64,000 nt of DNA, from assembly GCF_047731265.1 (NCBI RefSeq), contig NZ_CP159835.1, positions 3,534,001 through 3,598,000 on the forward strand, given 5' to 3'. The position numbers and the translations under genes were made by a program. The notes under the pieces are model-generated. The model made no database searches, was not told where the DNA came from, and was given only the letters and a program-made list of their open reading frames with translations. This DNA is from Patiriisocius sp047731265. GTDB lineage: Bacteria; Bacteroidota; Bacteroidia; Flavobacteriales; Flavobacteriaceae. Shown here one piece after another: positions 8,832 to 18,852 of the stretch; position 1 is the first letter of the stretch; each line of letters opens with the position of its first letter.

Positions 8832-10898
8832 ATGAAAACAAATTTTAACTTTAAAAGAATTTTTGGATTGGTAGGATTATTTCTGCTAACCTCCTTAACT
8901 GTAATTGCGCAGCAAGGGTTTTGCGAGCCATTTGATCAATACCAACCTACCTCATCTGTTGGCGGTGTTGGATGCCCTGGAATAGCAGAATATAATATAC
9001 TAAATAATTGGGGCACCATAAACACGGGTATCAATTACACGCAAAACAACAGTCAAAACGGAGCAGGAGACACCTACTTATACATGGACGATGGTGCTTG
9101 CTCTAATGGAGGTAGTTTTATATTTAATTCGTCAGATTTTTCTGGAAATTGGATAGAAATGACACAAGAAGAAGGGTGCTTTTGCTATGATTTTAGAACA
9201 TTTTTAGTAACATCAGGAATCCTAAATGGGAGTTCATTACGTATTTACGATGGCACAGACCCACTTTCTTCATCGGTAAATGCTGTTTTTCAACTTAACA
9301 TTCCTATAGATCCTTCTAGAGGCTGGGTTCGAATTTGCGCTCCAGTAGGTCTAAGTGATAGCGCTGGAAATCTTCCAGGAAATAGTGATGGACAATGGGT
9401 TATAAGCACAGGCGGTGCCGCAGCATGGGATGCATTGTTACAAAACGTAGGATCAATAGGGTACTACGTAGATGTTGATGGTGGAGATGAGCGTTTTGGG
9501 ATAGACAATGTATGTATAAGTCAAGATTGTGACAGTACTTTTACTGAAGAACCACCAACTCCAGACGGTTCATACTGCTGTGATGAAAGCGATAACCTCG
9601 TTCAAAACGGAAACTTTGAATACGGAAATACTGGTTTTGGGAGCGACTATACGCAAAATGGCGCAACCTTGCCTGGACAATATGACGTAACGACATCTGC
9701 AGCGGCTTTTGGAGCAAACATTACAGATCATTCCTTTTGTGAGGATCCTACACTATACAGCACCAATGATAAGTTTTTACTGGTAAATGGTAAAACAACT
9801 CAACCAGCAGGAACCACCAGCGAAATATGGAGAAAATCCCTAAATCTAGACGGAGAAAAAGAATACCGCTTTTGCGCAAACTTTAAAAACATGCCACAAT
9901 GTACCTTTGATATACTACCGAAGATAGAAATTACAACCAATACAGGATATAGCGCTACTGCCATAATAGATGTGGATCCCAACGATCCTTGTGATTGGCA
10001 AACAATTAGTTTTTGCTTTAGAGGTGGTGAAGACATGGATTTTAAAATCACGCTAAAAGAAGATAGCTTAGGTGACGGTAATGATCTTGCTATTGACGAT
10101 ATCGCAGTAAGCGAATTAATCGATCCCGAATTGGCAATCTCAGTACTACATCAAAGTAATCCACAACAAATTACTGGATCTATAAATACAATTGCTACCA
10201 GTGATGATATACTACCTTATGATCAAGAAGCATGTGACGAGCCTTATTTCTGGTGGGTAATCACTTTACTTGATACTACAGGTGGCACTTGGAACATGGA
10301 TACAAGCGCTCCTTATGGATGGGGAAATAACGCAGGGCATAATATTTTTAACGGTTCTGGCGCCGGAAGTGCAACTTGGGATTTAACTACCAACTTCCCA
10401 GTATATCCATTTGCTCAAAACACGCTGTACTTGATAGGTATGACCACGCCAAGCTGTTGTGAAGATTGTGTAGATGATGGGTTGACTTACCAGATTGTTT
10501 ATAACAACCGAATGGCTAACATATCATTAGATTCTAATGATGCAGATCTTGCTTGGATAAGAAGCTGGTTGGGAACTTTCAGTTCAACTATTGGCAGCAG
10601 AACGCAAGAAACTGGAGCGAACCGGATTTTAGAAACTCCCTTTAATGGTAATTCTAATCTAGCAGCTGTAAAGGTATATCCTAACCCTGCAAGAAACATG
10701 GTTACGGTTTCACTTTTAGATCAGGACATTAGTACTATTGTTGTTTTTACTACGGAAGGAAAACAAGCAATGAACCAGCAGGTTGATGGAAGTAGATCGA
10801 AACAACTTGATGTATCATCATTAGCAGCGGGAATGTATTTGGTTCAAATTACAGCCAAGGACAATCAAGTGTTTACCTCTAAATTAATTATTGAATAA
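8832..10898 (+). CDS. T9SS-secreted surface protein with type A sorting domain
   Basis: A 688-residue secreted protein. Residues 1-27 form a signal peptide ending VIAQ. The body looks like two successive beta-sandwich, carbohydrate-binding-like regions, with many Cys pairs (EEGCFCYDF, PSCCEDCVDD) and a repeated FxIDNVCIS / LAIDDIAVS motif. From about 610 the T9SS type A domain begins (VKVYPNPARNMVTVSLLD ... LAAGMYLVQITAKDNQ), which directs export through the outer membrane and is then removed. No catalytic domain is seen, so a binding or adhesion role is likely. It is monocistronic, with a strong terminator just after it. It is the only intact T9SS cargo in the window; two relatives nearby are decayed. 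Confidence 0.88.
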   Translation: MKTNFNFKRIFGLVGLFLLTSLTVIAQQGFCEPFDQYQPTSSVGGVGCPGIAEYNILNNWGTINTGINYTQNNSQNGAGDTYLYMDDGACSNGGSFIFNSSDFSGNWIEMTQEEGCFCYDFRTFLVTSGILNGSSLRIYDGTDPLSSSVNAVFQLNIPIDPSRGWVRICAPVGLSDSAGNLPGNSDGQWVISTGGAAAWDALLQNVGSIGYYVDVDGGDERFGIDNVCISQDCDSTFTEEPPTPDGSYCCDESDNLVQNGNFEYGNTGFGSDYTQNGATLPGQYDVTTSAAAFGANITDHSFCEDPTLYSTNDKFLLVNGKTTQPAGTTSEIWRKSLNLDGEKEYRFCANFKNMPQCTFDILPKIEITTNTGYSATAIIDVDPNDPCDWQTISFCFRGGEDMDFKITLKEDSLGDGNDLAIDDIAVSELIDPELAISVLHQSNPQQITGSINTIATSDDILPYDQEACDEPYFWWVITLLDTTGGTWNMDTSAPYGWGNNAGHNIFNGSGAGSATWDLTTNFPVYPFAQNTLYLIGMTTPSCCEDCVDDGLTYQIVYNNRMANISLDSNDADLAWIRSWLGTFSSTIGSRTQETGANRILETPFNGNSNLAAVKVYPNPARNMVTVSLLDQDISTIVVFTTEGKQAMNQQVDGSRSKQLDVSSLAAGMYLVQITAKDNQVFTSKLIIE

Positions 10899-10921
10899 GC
10901 CAATTAATAATTACTAGCTTT

Positions 10922-10954
10922 AAAAGTGTCTCTTGAAAAAGAGGCACTTTTTTT
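10922..10954 (+). terminator. intrinsic terminator of the T9SS protein gene
   Basis: AAGTGTCTCTT pairs with AAGAGGCACTT across a short A-rich loop (G-T wobble included), followed by TTTTTTT. Confidence 0.85.
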
Positions 10955-11207
10955 ATGCAAAATAGTTTAGTCGAAATTGAAGATGAAGTTGAAACACTAA
11001 AAGTTAAGCTCTTTCCCCTAGCGGCTATAAATTAATACTAAAACAGAAAATGGCATACTCGAAATTAGGTAGGGGGACTTTTTGAAATCGAAAACCAAAA
11101 TAAAATTGAGCTATTCCTGCCTAGGGGGCAAGTAGGACTTTTTTAATACTTTGTTATTTTATTTTTAACACTGTAAACTGTTACTGCAAATTGCTGCTAA
11201 AAACCGC
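10955..11207. other. intergenic region without a supported gene
   Basis: It contains a 26-codon plus-strand ORF at 10955-11035 that begins inside the terminator T-tract, and two similar G-rich patches (TAGGTAGGGGGACTTTTT and CTAGGGGGCAAGTAGGACTT). These look like debris. I see no promoter, RNA or conserved frame. Confidence 0.5.
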
Positions 11208-12128
11208 TTACTCTTTAGGTTCATCAACTTTTGTTTCATTAAGGCCTTCGTTTTTTTCCTTTGCATATATAAAACCCTTTTCCCACCAACGCGTCATATC
11301 CTTTTTATTAAAAATTAACGAATTAATTGTTAAGACTGTTGGTGTGTAATACAAATTAATAATGGCATCACGGTTTGCTGCAACATACTTTCCAATACGT
11401 ATATTCTGCTTTTCAACACGATCTAACATATACCCGTGAATAGACGTTAATAAAGAAAAAACATTTTTTACAGGTAATTTATTATAGTAAGTCACGTCAG
11501 TCTCCAAAATGATGACATCAACCTCGGTAGCACCTCGTTTTAAAGCTTCTTCGATGGGCACCATACTCCCAAAACCCCCATCGGCATAATCACAGCCACC
11601 TTTTTTTACCAAGCTCATAAAAGGCACATAATTGCAAGAAATCCAAATCCAATCCAAAAAATCGTGATACTCAAAATCATTGATGGATTTATACTCCACT
11701 TGATTCATGGATAAATTAGATACTGTTACCACTATTTCTTTTGGCCCATCTTTTAGTTGTTTGAATTCTTCTTCTGTAAAAACTCTTCCAATGAGTTTGC
11801 GAAGATTTTGACTTTCGCCGAAAGTTTTACTGCCCTTTATAAAATTTTTTAGCACATTAAAATGGTTGATGCCAATCTCTTTTCCGCCATGCTTTGCTTT
11901 TTTAACAACAAAAGGACAGCTACTAAAAATACTATTTTGATTCACCGAAGTATAGATTTCCTTTATCTTTTCTACTTTGTGTAAGGCCAAATGCGAAATA
12001 AGCAAACTCCCAGTACTCGTGCCAACAAAAAGATCATATTCGTGACTGAGATTTTCTATTAGATATTGCGCAACACCACCTGCAAAGGCACCTTTACTGC
12101 CACCCCCTGAAATCACCAACGCCCTCAT
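11208..12128 (-). CDS. patatin-like phospholipase
   Basis: A 306-residue serine lipase of the patatin family. The oxyanion loop GGGSKGAFAGG is at 8-18. The nucleophile is Ser38 in GTSTGS (GxSxG), and the partner Asp is in YADGGFGSMVP. No signal peptide is present, so it is probably cytoplasmic or peripheral. Its ATG overlaps the stop of the upstream M1 peptidase gene by 4 bases, so the two are co-translated. The family hydrolyses ester bonds of phospholipids or other lipids; the substrate here is unknown. Confidence 0.9.
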   Translation of the reverse strand: MRALVISGGGSKGAFAGGVAQYLIENLSHEYDLFVGTSTGSLLISHLALHKVEKIKEIYTSVNQNSIFSSCPFVVKKAKHGGKEIGINHFNVLKNFIKGSKTFGESQNLRKLIGRVFTEEEFKQLKDGPKEIVVTVSNLSMNQVEYKSINDFEYHDFLDWIWISCNYVPFMSLVKKGGCDYADGGFGSMVPIEEALKRGATEVDVIILETDVTYYNKLPVKNVFSLLTSIHGYMLDRVEKQNIRIGKYVAANRDAIINLYYTPTVLTINSLIFNKKDMTRWWEKGFIYAKEKNEGLNETKVDEPKE

Positions 12129-14269
12129 ATCTCAAATTTTATACGTGTAAGATATTCCTTTTCTGAAGCAGAAAATTGCAGATATCCTTTTTTTATGATT
12201 TTTGAATAGTTCCCATTTTTGATTACTGCTTCTAAAATGGCGCGCGAACTATCCCTAAAGCGCCAAAAATGATGTGTACACGCATTCACTAAAGACTTAA
12301 TAGAGTTTTCGTTCCAAATATCTAAATACGCCACATATTCAAACGCCTTTTCTCTAACCTGAAATCCGAAAGCTTGAGATGTATATTCATTCAATTCTTT
12401 TTTAAATTTTTCTTTATTAGTCGTTTCGTACCCCTCTTTTAGCAAGGCCAAAACCAACCAGATCTGGCGTAAGTTTTTATCCTGGAATCCTATTTCACCT
12501 CTGGTAATCTCCAAATAGGCATTTATTTTCTGAGGAAATGCATTGCGCAATAACAACAAGGCGGCTTCTCGGGTAACATAACTTTCATCTTTTAAAAGTG
12601 ATTCAAAATTCGCTTGCAACGATTGTGGAACTGCTCCTTCAAAAGAAACTGCAATTGCCTGTCGCACCAAGATATTATTACTTTCAAATGCCTTTTTATA
12701 TAATGGAATTGTTGTTTCAATAGGCTCCAATGCAAGTTGATACACGGCTTCTTGTCCTATATAATCGTTAGGAAATGTAAGTACGCGCTCTAGTACTCTA
12801 TATTTATCTTTTAACGCAGAAGCACGCAACGCTGCCACTTCAAAATAATCATTCATAAACGTTGACGATTTCAAAGAGGAATAGGCTTGTTCACTTTTAA
12901 AAGCAGTTTGTAATAACCAATCTTGTTCCCAAGCATCTATATTTATGAGTGTATTTGCGCGAACAGCTTCTAAGAAATCTGCCGTAGTTACATTCTTAAA
13001 TTTATGAGTTTCTAAGTATTGATGTACTGCCATTTTAAATGCATCATCCCCAATACGTTCTCGCAAGATATGTAATGCCCAGGCCCCTTTTTCATAAAAC
13101 GTAAGCGAGCTCGCCTTTGGGTTTAAGAGCGACTGCCCTTTGCCTTCATTGCTTAATGCTTGTAAACTTTCAGCACTTTGAAATAGTTTCCAGTAGTAAT
13201 ATTCGTCTCCAAAGAGCTCTCTTTCTGCAAACAATGCATAGAACGTTGCAAACCCCTCGTGCAACCAATGATGTTCTCCAGAAGTTTCGGTTACTAAATT
13301 GCCAAACCATTGGTGCGCCAACTCGTGTGCATTAACGTTTACAAAATTTCGGTCATTAAAACCTATTTCATCAACCACAAAAGCTTCTGAAAATATCGTG
13401 CAGCTTGTGTTTTCCATTCCTGCATATAAAAAATCTCTAACTGGCACTTGTTTATAATCTTGCCAGGGATATAGAACACCAATTTCAGCTTCCATAAAAT
13501 CAAAAATTTGTTTTGTATAACGATAGGTGGGTTCTGCTTTGAGAGAATCTTCAGGTTTTATAAAGGTATAAAGCTTGGTGCCATTTTCAGAGAATTCTTG
13601 CCCTCGCTGAAAGTCACCTAAAACAAATGCTACTAGATAACTAGACATAGGCTGTTCCATATCAAATACCCATAGTGATTCATTGGTAGGTTTAGATAAT
13701 TTGTTCACAAGGGTAGAATCATTAGCTATGATTGGATTAAGCTTCTTTAATTGCGTTATTATTGATGCTTGATTTATGATCTCTTTGAGCTTTCCATTAG
13801 CAATTACTGTTTTATCATTTGTCGTCTTTATTTTTAAATCAAATTCAATCTTATCATTCATGTCATCAATACTAGGAAGCCAATGCGATGTATACTTTCC
13901 TTGTCCTTGTGTCCAAATTTGATCACCCGTAAAATAAAGCGTTTGTTTTGGATAAGCGACATAGTCAAAAGCAACCGTGTATTCATAGCCCTTCTCAAAA
14001 TTGGAGTGAAACCAAATCTTATCTTCCGTATAGTACAATTCCACAACGGCATCATTTACAAACTCCCTACTGGGATGCGCAGTATTAATTGCATCAAGAT
14101 ATACCTTGTCTGTATTTTTTTTAATTAAAAATGTTACTTCAACATTTCCAGTAACTTTTTTTGAAATTGCATCTGGTGTTATTGTTGCGGTAATTCTTGT
14201 AAAATCAACCGTTTCGGTTTGTTGTGCAGTTGTAAAAAAGGGAATAATAAAAAGCAATATGTACTTCAT
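12125..14269 (-). CDS. M1-family zinc aminopeptidase
   Basis: A 714-residue gluzincin. The zinc site is H315-E-L-A-H319 with third ligand E338 (spacing x18), preceded by the exopeptidase motif GMENTS. A signal peptide (KYILLFIIPFFTTAQQ) points to the periplasm or outer surface. A C-terminal helical region of HEAT-like repeats follows the catalytic domain, as in other Bacteroidota M1 proteins. The enzyme removes N-terminal amino acids from peptides, probably for nutrient peptides. It forms a two-gene operon with the patatin-like gene. The divergent recG starts 81 bases away. Confidence 0.93.
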   Translation of the reverse strand: MKYILLFIIPFFTTAQQTETVDFTRITATITPDAISKKVTGNVEVTFLIKKNTDKVYLDAINTAHPSREFVNDAVVELYYTEDKIWFHSNFEKGYEYTVAFDYVAYPKQTLYFTGDQIWTQGQGKYTSHWLPSIDDMNDKIEFDLKIKTTNDKTVIANGKLKEIINQASIITQLKKLNPIIANDSTLVNKLSKPTNESLWVFDMEQPMSSYLVAFVLGDFQRGQEFSENGTKLYTFIKPEDSLKAEPTYRYTKQIFDFMEAEIGVLYPWQDYKQVPVRDFLYAGMENTSCTIFSEAFVVDEIGFNDRNFVNVNAHELAHQWFGNLVTETSGEHHWLHEGFATFYALFAERELFGDEYYYWKLFQSAESLQALSNEGKGQSLLNPKASSLTFYEKGAWALHILRERIGDDAFKMAVHQYLETHKFKNVTTADFLEAVRANTLINIDAWEQDWLLQTAFKSEQAYSSLKSSTFMNDYFEVAALRASALKDKYRVLERVLTFPNDYIGQEAVYQLALEPIETTIPLYKKAFESNNILVRQAIAVSFEGAVPQSLQANFESLLKDESYVTREAALLLLRNAFPQKINAYLEITRGEIGFQDKNLRQIWLVLALLKEGYETTNKEKFKKELNEYTSQAFGFQVREKAFEYVAYLDIWNENSIKSLVNACTHHFWRFRDSSRAILEAVIKNGNYSKIIKKGYLQFSASEKEYLTRIKFEI

Positions 14270-14350
14270 AAAACAGAGCTATCAATTTATCTGCCAATTT
14301 AACTAAATTCGTTGTACGAAAAACGCATACCTTTAAACATACTTATAAAA

Positions 14351-16456
14351 ATGAAACCCAATTTCCTGCAAACTCCCATAGAATATCTTAAAGGCGTAGG
14401 CCAACATAGGGCAGGTTTGCTAAAAAAAGAATTGGAAATCCACACCTTTCAAGATCTTTTAAACCTCTTTCCCAATAGGTATTTAGACCGAACCAAATAT
14501 TACAAAATCCAAGAATTGCAGCGCAATAACGCAGATGTACAGCTAATTGGGAAAATTACGCACATCAAAATGGTAGAGCAAAAACGAGGAAAAAGACTCG
14601 TTGCTACTTTTAGAGATGAAAGCGGCGTTATGGAACTTATTTGGTTTAGAGGACACAAATGGATTAAAGACAATTTAAAATTGAATGAACCCTATGTAAT
14701 CTTCGGAAAAACAAAATGGTTTAATGGTAGTTTTTCAATGCCACATCCAGAAATAGAAGCACTAAAAGAACACAAATCAAAACTACGTTCTGCACTTCAA
14801 CCCATTTATCCCTCTACCGAAAAATTAACCAATGCCAATATCACCAATAGAATGATAAGCGGGTTGATGGAAAACCTCTTCAAAGAGACCCAAAATAACT
14901 TTGTTGAAACACTCTCAATACCATTGCTAGAATCCTTTAAATTACTTCCTAAAAACAAAGCGCTTTTCAACATCCATTTTCCTGAAAGTGGAGACCTCTT
15001 GGCACGGGCAGAATACCGTCTAAAATTTGAAGAATTATTCTACATCCAATTGCAATTATTGATGAAGAATTTAATCCATAAAAGCAAAATAAAAGGCTAT
15101 CCTTTTGAAAATATTGGCAACTATTTTAACACCTTTTATAAGGAGCATTTACCCTTTGAATTGACGGGTGCGCAAAAAAGAGTGATCAAAGAAATTAGAC
15201 TAGACTTAGGAAGCAATGCTCAAATGAATAGACTTTTACAAGGGGATGTAGGTAGCGGCAAAACCATTGTAGCACTCCTGTCAATGTTAATAGCGCTTGA
15301 TAACGGTTTTCAAGCCTGTTTAATGGCGCCAACTGAAATTTTGTCAGTACAGCACTATAATGGTTTACTTGAATTATGTAAAGATTTGGAAATCAGTATT
15401 TCACTGCTAACAGGTTCAAGTAAAGTTTCACAACGACGTGTAATCCATGAAAATCTTGAAAATGGGAGTTTAGACATCCTAATTGGAACACATGCACTTC
15501 TAGAAGACAAAGTTAAATTTAAAAACTTAGGGCTTGCCATTATAGATGAGCAACATCGTTTTGGCGTGGCGCAACGCAGTAAATTATGGCATAAAAATGA
15601 ACTTCCACCACACGTTCTTGTAATGACTGCTACTCCTATCCCGCGTACCTTGGCCATGAGCGTTTATGGCGACCTCGATAGTAGTGTTATTGATGAACTT
15701 CCGCCAGGTAGAAAAGACATTAAAACGGTACATCGTTTTGACTCCAATCGCCTCAAGGTTTTTAGGTTTATAAGGGATGAGATTTCACTAGGTAGACAAG
15801 TATATATAGTCTATCCATTAATACAAGAAAGTGAGGTTTTAGATTACAAAGATTTAATGGATGGTTATGAAAGTATTGTTCGGGAATTTCCGCAGCCCAA
15901 GTATCAAGTTTCTATTGTTCACGGTCAAATGAAACCAGCCGACAAAGAATTTGAAATGAACCGTTTTATAAAAGAGGAAACTCAAATTATGGTCGCCACT
16001 ACTGTTATTGAAGTTGGCGTTAATGTTCCCAATGCTTCTGTAATGGTTATTGAAAGTGCAGAACGTTTTGGACTCTCACAACTACACCAATTGCGTGGTC
16101 GCGTGGGAAGAGGTGCAGAACAGAGCTATTGCATCTTAATGACAAGTCACAAGCTTTCTGAAAATGCCAAAACTCGTATTCAAACAATGACACGAACCAG
16201 CGATGGTTTTGAAATTGCTGAGGTAGATCTTAGACTAAGAGGTCCTGGCGACCTAACAGGAACACAACAAAGTGGTGTTTTAAACTTGCGCATTGCAGAT
16301 ATTATTAGAGATCACGAAATTTTAAAAATCGCTCGTGCTTGCGCTTCTCAAATCTTAAAAGAAGACCCTTCGCTCGACCTACCGCAATATCTGCCTATAA
16401 AAAACACCTATTTACAAATGGCTAAATACCGAAATATCTGGAATTATATTTCGTAA
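14351..16456 (+). CDS. recG: ATP-dependent DNA helicase RecG
   Basis: A 701-residue helicase of normal length for RecG. It has the N-terminal wedge/OB domain (LIGKITHIKMVEQKRGKR), then the SF2 motor: Walker A GDVGSGKT, DEQH box (IIDEQHRFGVAQR), TATPIPRTLA, and motif VI QLRGRVGRG. RecG remodels stalled replication forks and Holliday junctions. I chose ATG 14351 because homologues begin MKPNFLQTPIEYLKGVG; the in-frame start 39 bases upstream adds unrelated residues. It is a single gene, divergent from the M1 peptidase. Confidence 0.97.
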   Translation: MKPNFLQTPIEYLKGVGQHRAGLLKKELEIHTFQDLLNLFPNRYLDRTKYYKIQELQRNNADVQLIGKITHIKMVEQKRGKRLVATFRDESGVMELIWFRGHKWIKDNLKLNEPYVIFGKTKWFNGSFSMPHPEIEALKEHKSKLRSALQPIYPSTEKLTNANITNRMISGLMENLFKETQNNFVETLSIPLLESFKLLPKNKALFNIHFPESGDLLARAEYRLKFEELFYIQLQLLMKNLIHKSKIKGYPFENIGNYFNTFYKEHLPFELTGAQKRVIKEIRLDLGSNAQMNRLLQGDVGSGKTIVALLSMLIALDNGFQACLMAPTEILSVQHYNGLLELCKDLEISISLLTGSSKVSQRRVIHENLENGSLDILIGTHALLEDKVKFKNLGLAIIDEQHRFGVAQRSKLWHKNELPPHVLVMTATPIPRTLAMSVYGDLDSSVIDELPPGRKDIKTVHRFDSNRLKVFRFIRDEISLGRQVYIVYPLIQESEVLDYKDLMDGYESIVREFPQPKYQVSIVHGQMKPADKEFEMNRFIKEETQIMVATTVIEVGVNVPNASVMVIESAERFGLSQLHQLRGRVGRGAEQSYCILMTSHKLSENAKTRIQTMTRTSDGFEIAEVDLRLRGPGDLTGTQQSGVLNLRIADIIRDHEILKIARACASQILKEDPSLDLPQYLPIKNTYLQMAKYRNIWNYIS

Positions 16457-16484
16457 AAAATTCGCCACTTCCATCACTAAATTT

Positions 16485-16492
16485 TATATTTG
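16485..16492 (+). promoter_or_regulatory. -7 box (TATATTTG) for the methyltransferase gene
   Basis: TATATTTG matches the Bacteroidota -7 consensus TAnnTTTG, 24 bases before the ATG at 16516. No clear TTTG -33 box is present, so it is only a partial match. Confidence 0.5.
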
Positions 16493-16515
16493 CGTCGCTA
16501 TAAAGGCAATATACA

Positions 16516-17319
16516 ATGCTAAAATCCAAAGTTTCAAAATTCTTACGAGACATTAATTTGTTATATGTAACCGATAAAGTTCGTTTCTATGTGGAACGTT
16601 TTAAAAACCAAAAGGAGAATAACGCCTTTAAAAAAAAACATCCCAATGTAGTCCTTCCACCTGATTATTTGGTGTACGAATCTTTTGGTATGAATTATAA
16701 TAACTACTTCACTAATGGTATTGTTTCAGCTAAATGGATGGTCGAGCATTTTAAAAACTATACCACGCTAAAGGATAAAAAAATATTGGATTGGGGTTGT
16801 GGACCCGGAAGAATCATAAGGCATTTGCCCGAAGTAGTAGGCAATGGTTGCGAATATTACGGTACAGATTATAACTCAAAAACGATTGATTGGTGCTCAA
16901 AAAATATAGAAGACATTAACTTTAATAACAACACCTTAGAAGCAAAACTACCCTATCCTGACGATTACTTTGATCTTCTTTATGGTATTTCAATTTTTAC
17001 ACACCTTTCAGAAAAAATGCATTATGACTGGTATGCGGAGTTACATCGCGTATTAAAGAAAGATGGTTTTATGTTTTTAACAACACAAGGAGAAAATTTT
17101 ATCCCTAAATTAACTGCCAAAGAATTAGATACGTACAATGCTAACAACTTAGTCGTACGTGGAAATGTAAAGGAAGGACACCGCACCTACTCTGCCTTTC
17201 AACCAAAAGGATTTATGCAAAATTTGTTCAGCAATGCAATAATTGCAGATCATATTGAAACAAAACAAGAATCTAACGAGTGGAGACCTCAAGATATTTG
17301 GGTGGTTAAGAAGAAATAA
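16516..17319 (+). CDS. class I SAM-dependent methyltransferase
   Basis: A 267-residue methyltransferase with SAM-binding motif I LDWGCGPGRIIRHL (about 92-105) and later LPYPDDYFDLLYGISIFTHL (motifs II/III), as in Methyltransf_11 proteins. The N-terminal ~80 residues (KVRFYVERF, YLVYESFGMNYNNYF) resemble the leader of methyltransferases found in glycan and lipid gene sets. There is no signal or membrane segment. No neighbour suggests the substrate. Confidence 0.85.
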   Translation: MLKSKVSKFLRDINLLYVTDKVRFYVERFKNQKENNAFKKKHPNVVLPPDYLVYESFGMNYNNYFTNGIVSAKWMVEHFKNYTTLKDKKILDWGCGPGRIIRHLPEVVGNGCEYYGTDYNSKTIDWCSKNIEDINFNNNTLEAKLPYPDDYFDLLYGISIFTHLSEKMHYDWYAELHRVLKKDGFMFLTTQGENFIPKLTAKELDTYNANNLVVRGNVKEGHRTYSAFQPKGFMQNLFSNAIIADHIETKQESNEWRPQDIWVVKKK

Positions 17320-17536
17320 GCCACTGTAGGGCGTTTTGAACCTTGATCGTTTTACAACCAAGACTGCACAAAGCAGAACTTTTAGCACATTCAATATTTA
17401 AGTGGCTTTAAAAAGCGTCTTATTGCTTCCCGTTTTGAGCCAAGACTAAACAAAACACAATGGTAATATTCCAGTCTTGATTCGTACAAAGAACGAAGTT
17501 AATGTTCGTGGATCAAAAGGTCTTAACCATTAAACC

Positions 17537-18754
17537 TCACTTTATTTCCTCTTCCAGTAATTCATTGATAAAAATTTCAAATTCCCCGACAAACTTGATA
17601 TATTCATCCCCTGTTGCGGGACCGTTAAAACCTGTATGAATGCGTCTTATTTCTCCTTCCTTATCTATAAAAATAGTTGTGGGGTAACTCAATATGTGAT
17701 TAAGCATTGGTAATTTTTCATTTGCCTTTTTCTTATCACTAGACCCAGATTGCGCTAATAAAATGGGATAGGGAATGCCTAAGGATTTTTTTAGTTTATT
17801 AATAGATTTCATTGCTGAAATTTCTGTCTTTGCATATTCAAAAGCCAAGGCTACAATTTCAAAATCATCTCTATTTAATCGTTTATAGAATTCCGTAAAG
17901 TATTTTGTTTCGTCCAGACAATTTGGACACCAAGTTCCCATAATTTGTACCAACACGACTTTATTCTTAAAACGCTCATCACTCAAAGAAACAGGATTTC
18001 CTTCGGTATCATTAAACGTGAATTCGATGACATCAAATCCTTCTTTTGTGAATGTGAGCGAATCTGCTGCGGGCAGTTCATATTGATTGTTTAAAACAGC
18101 TGCGAAAGGCTCTTTAAAATGGTTTCCACTATAAAACATTCCGTTCATGGCACTATCTGTCACTTTTGCTTCAAATAAGAACGCGTGCGCTCCATCAAAC
18201 GAAGAAAGTTTCAAACTATCATTCACTAAAACTCCATCAAGATACCTATAATCACCGGTCGTAGTTCTTATGGTGCCTGTAATACGATTTCCTGTTTGTA
18301 CAAAAATTCCTTTCGCAATGTACTTTTCGGTTTTAGAATATGGTGAAAAGACCATCTCCCAACTCCCATTAATAATACGATTTGGTACTGAACGGATTTC
18401 GAATCGAGCATCATTTCCAAATTTCATCGAAAATGGCATTACGCGGTCTAGACTAGGCTTTATGAAAACTCCGTTAATCGTTTCAGAAGAGAAAACACCT
18501 TTAAATACACCTTCAAAAACAGGATGTTCTATATAAATACTGTCACCAAATAATTTTATATCCGTAATTTCAACACGCTCTTCCGCATTAATAAAGGTCA
18601 TTGTTGCGTCTTTTTTATAGCTCATTAAAAAAGGGATTTCTCGTTCTTCATCAATGGTAAGTACTGCTCTCCAAGAGCCTTCTTTTAGTGTTTGAGTCTC
18701 TTTTCCACAGGAAATAACCAAAAGCAAAACAGCCATTAAAACAAATTTTCGCAT
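17537..18754 (-). CDS. TlpA-like thioredoxin-fold lipoprotein with intact CxxC
   Basis: A 405-residue lipoprotein (lipobox VISC, Cys16). An N-terminal beta-rich region (about 25-240) holds repeated GV-F strand pairs. The C-terminal thioredoxin domain carries WCPNC (about 274-278) and the cis-Pro segment LSYPTTIFIDKEGEIRR. Such proteins reduce or exchange disulfides on the periplasmic side, for example in cytochrome c maturation or stress defence. It is a single gene between two plus-strand genes. Compare the gene at 25607, which has the same architecture but no CxxC. Confidence 0.88.
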   Translation of the reverse strand: MRKFVLMAVLLLVISCGKETQTLKEGSWRAVLTIDEEREIPFLMSYKKDATMTFINAEERVEITDIKLFGDSIYIEHPVFEGVFKGVFSSETINGVFIKPSLDRVMPFSMKFGNDARFEIRSVPNRIINGSWEMVFSPYSKTEKYIAKGIFVQTGNRITGTIRTTTGDYRYLDGVLVNDSLKLSSFDGAHAFLFEAKVTDSAMNGMFYSGNHFKEPFAAVLNNQYELPAADSLTFTKEGFDVIEFTFNDTEGNPVSLSDERFKNKVVLVQIMGTWCPNCLDETKYFTEFYKRLNRDDFEIVALAFEYAKTEISAMKSINKLKKSLGIPYPILLAQSGSSDKKKANEKLPMLNHILSYPTTIFIDKEGEIRRIHTGFNGPATGDEYIKFVGEFEIFINELLEEEIK

Positions 18755-18822
18755 CCTCTATTTATTTATTTGTAAAGTAGACTATAAATACTAAAAGTAC
18801 TTACAAAAAAGCGAGGTATTGT

Positions 18823-18830
18823 TATCTTTG
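18823..18830 (+). promoter_or_regulatory. -7 box (TATCTTTG) for pheT
   Basis: TATCTTTG lies 22 bases before the pheT ATG. The same octamer drives the SRP RNA and the cold-shock gene in this window. No good -33 box is visible here. Confidence 0.55.
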
Positions 18831-18852
18831 CGATTCTTTAAGAAAAACTATA

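Noticed and set aside
10955..11035. 26-codon ORF after the T9SS protein gene
   Set aside because: It starts within the terminator T-tract and is followed by debris; no start context or conservation evident.
13883..14306. Two short plus-strand ORFs opposite the M1 peptidase N-terminus
   Set aside because: Both are antisense to the signal peptide and first domain of a well-supported gene.
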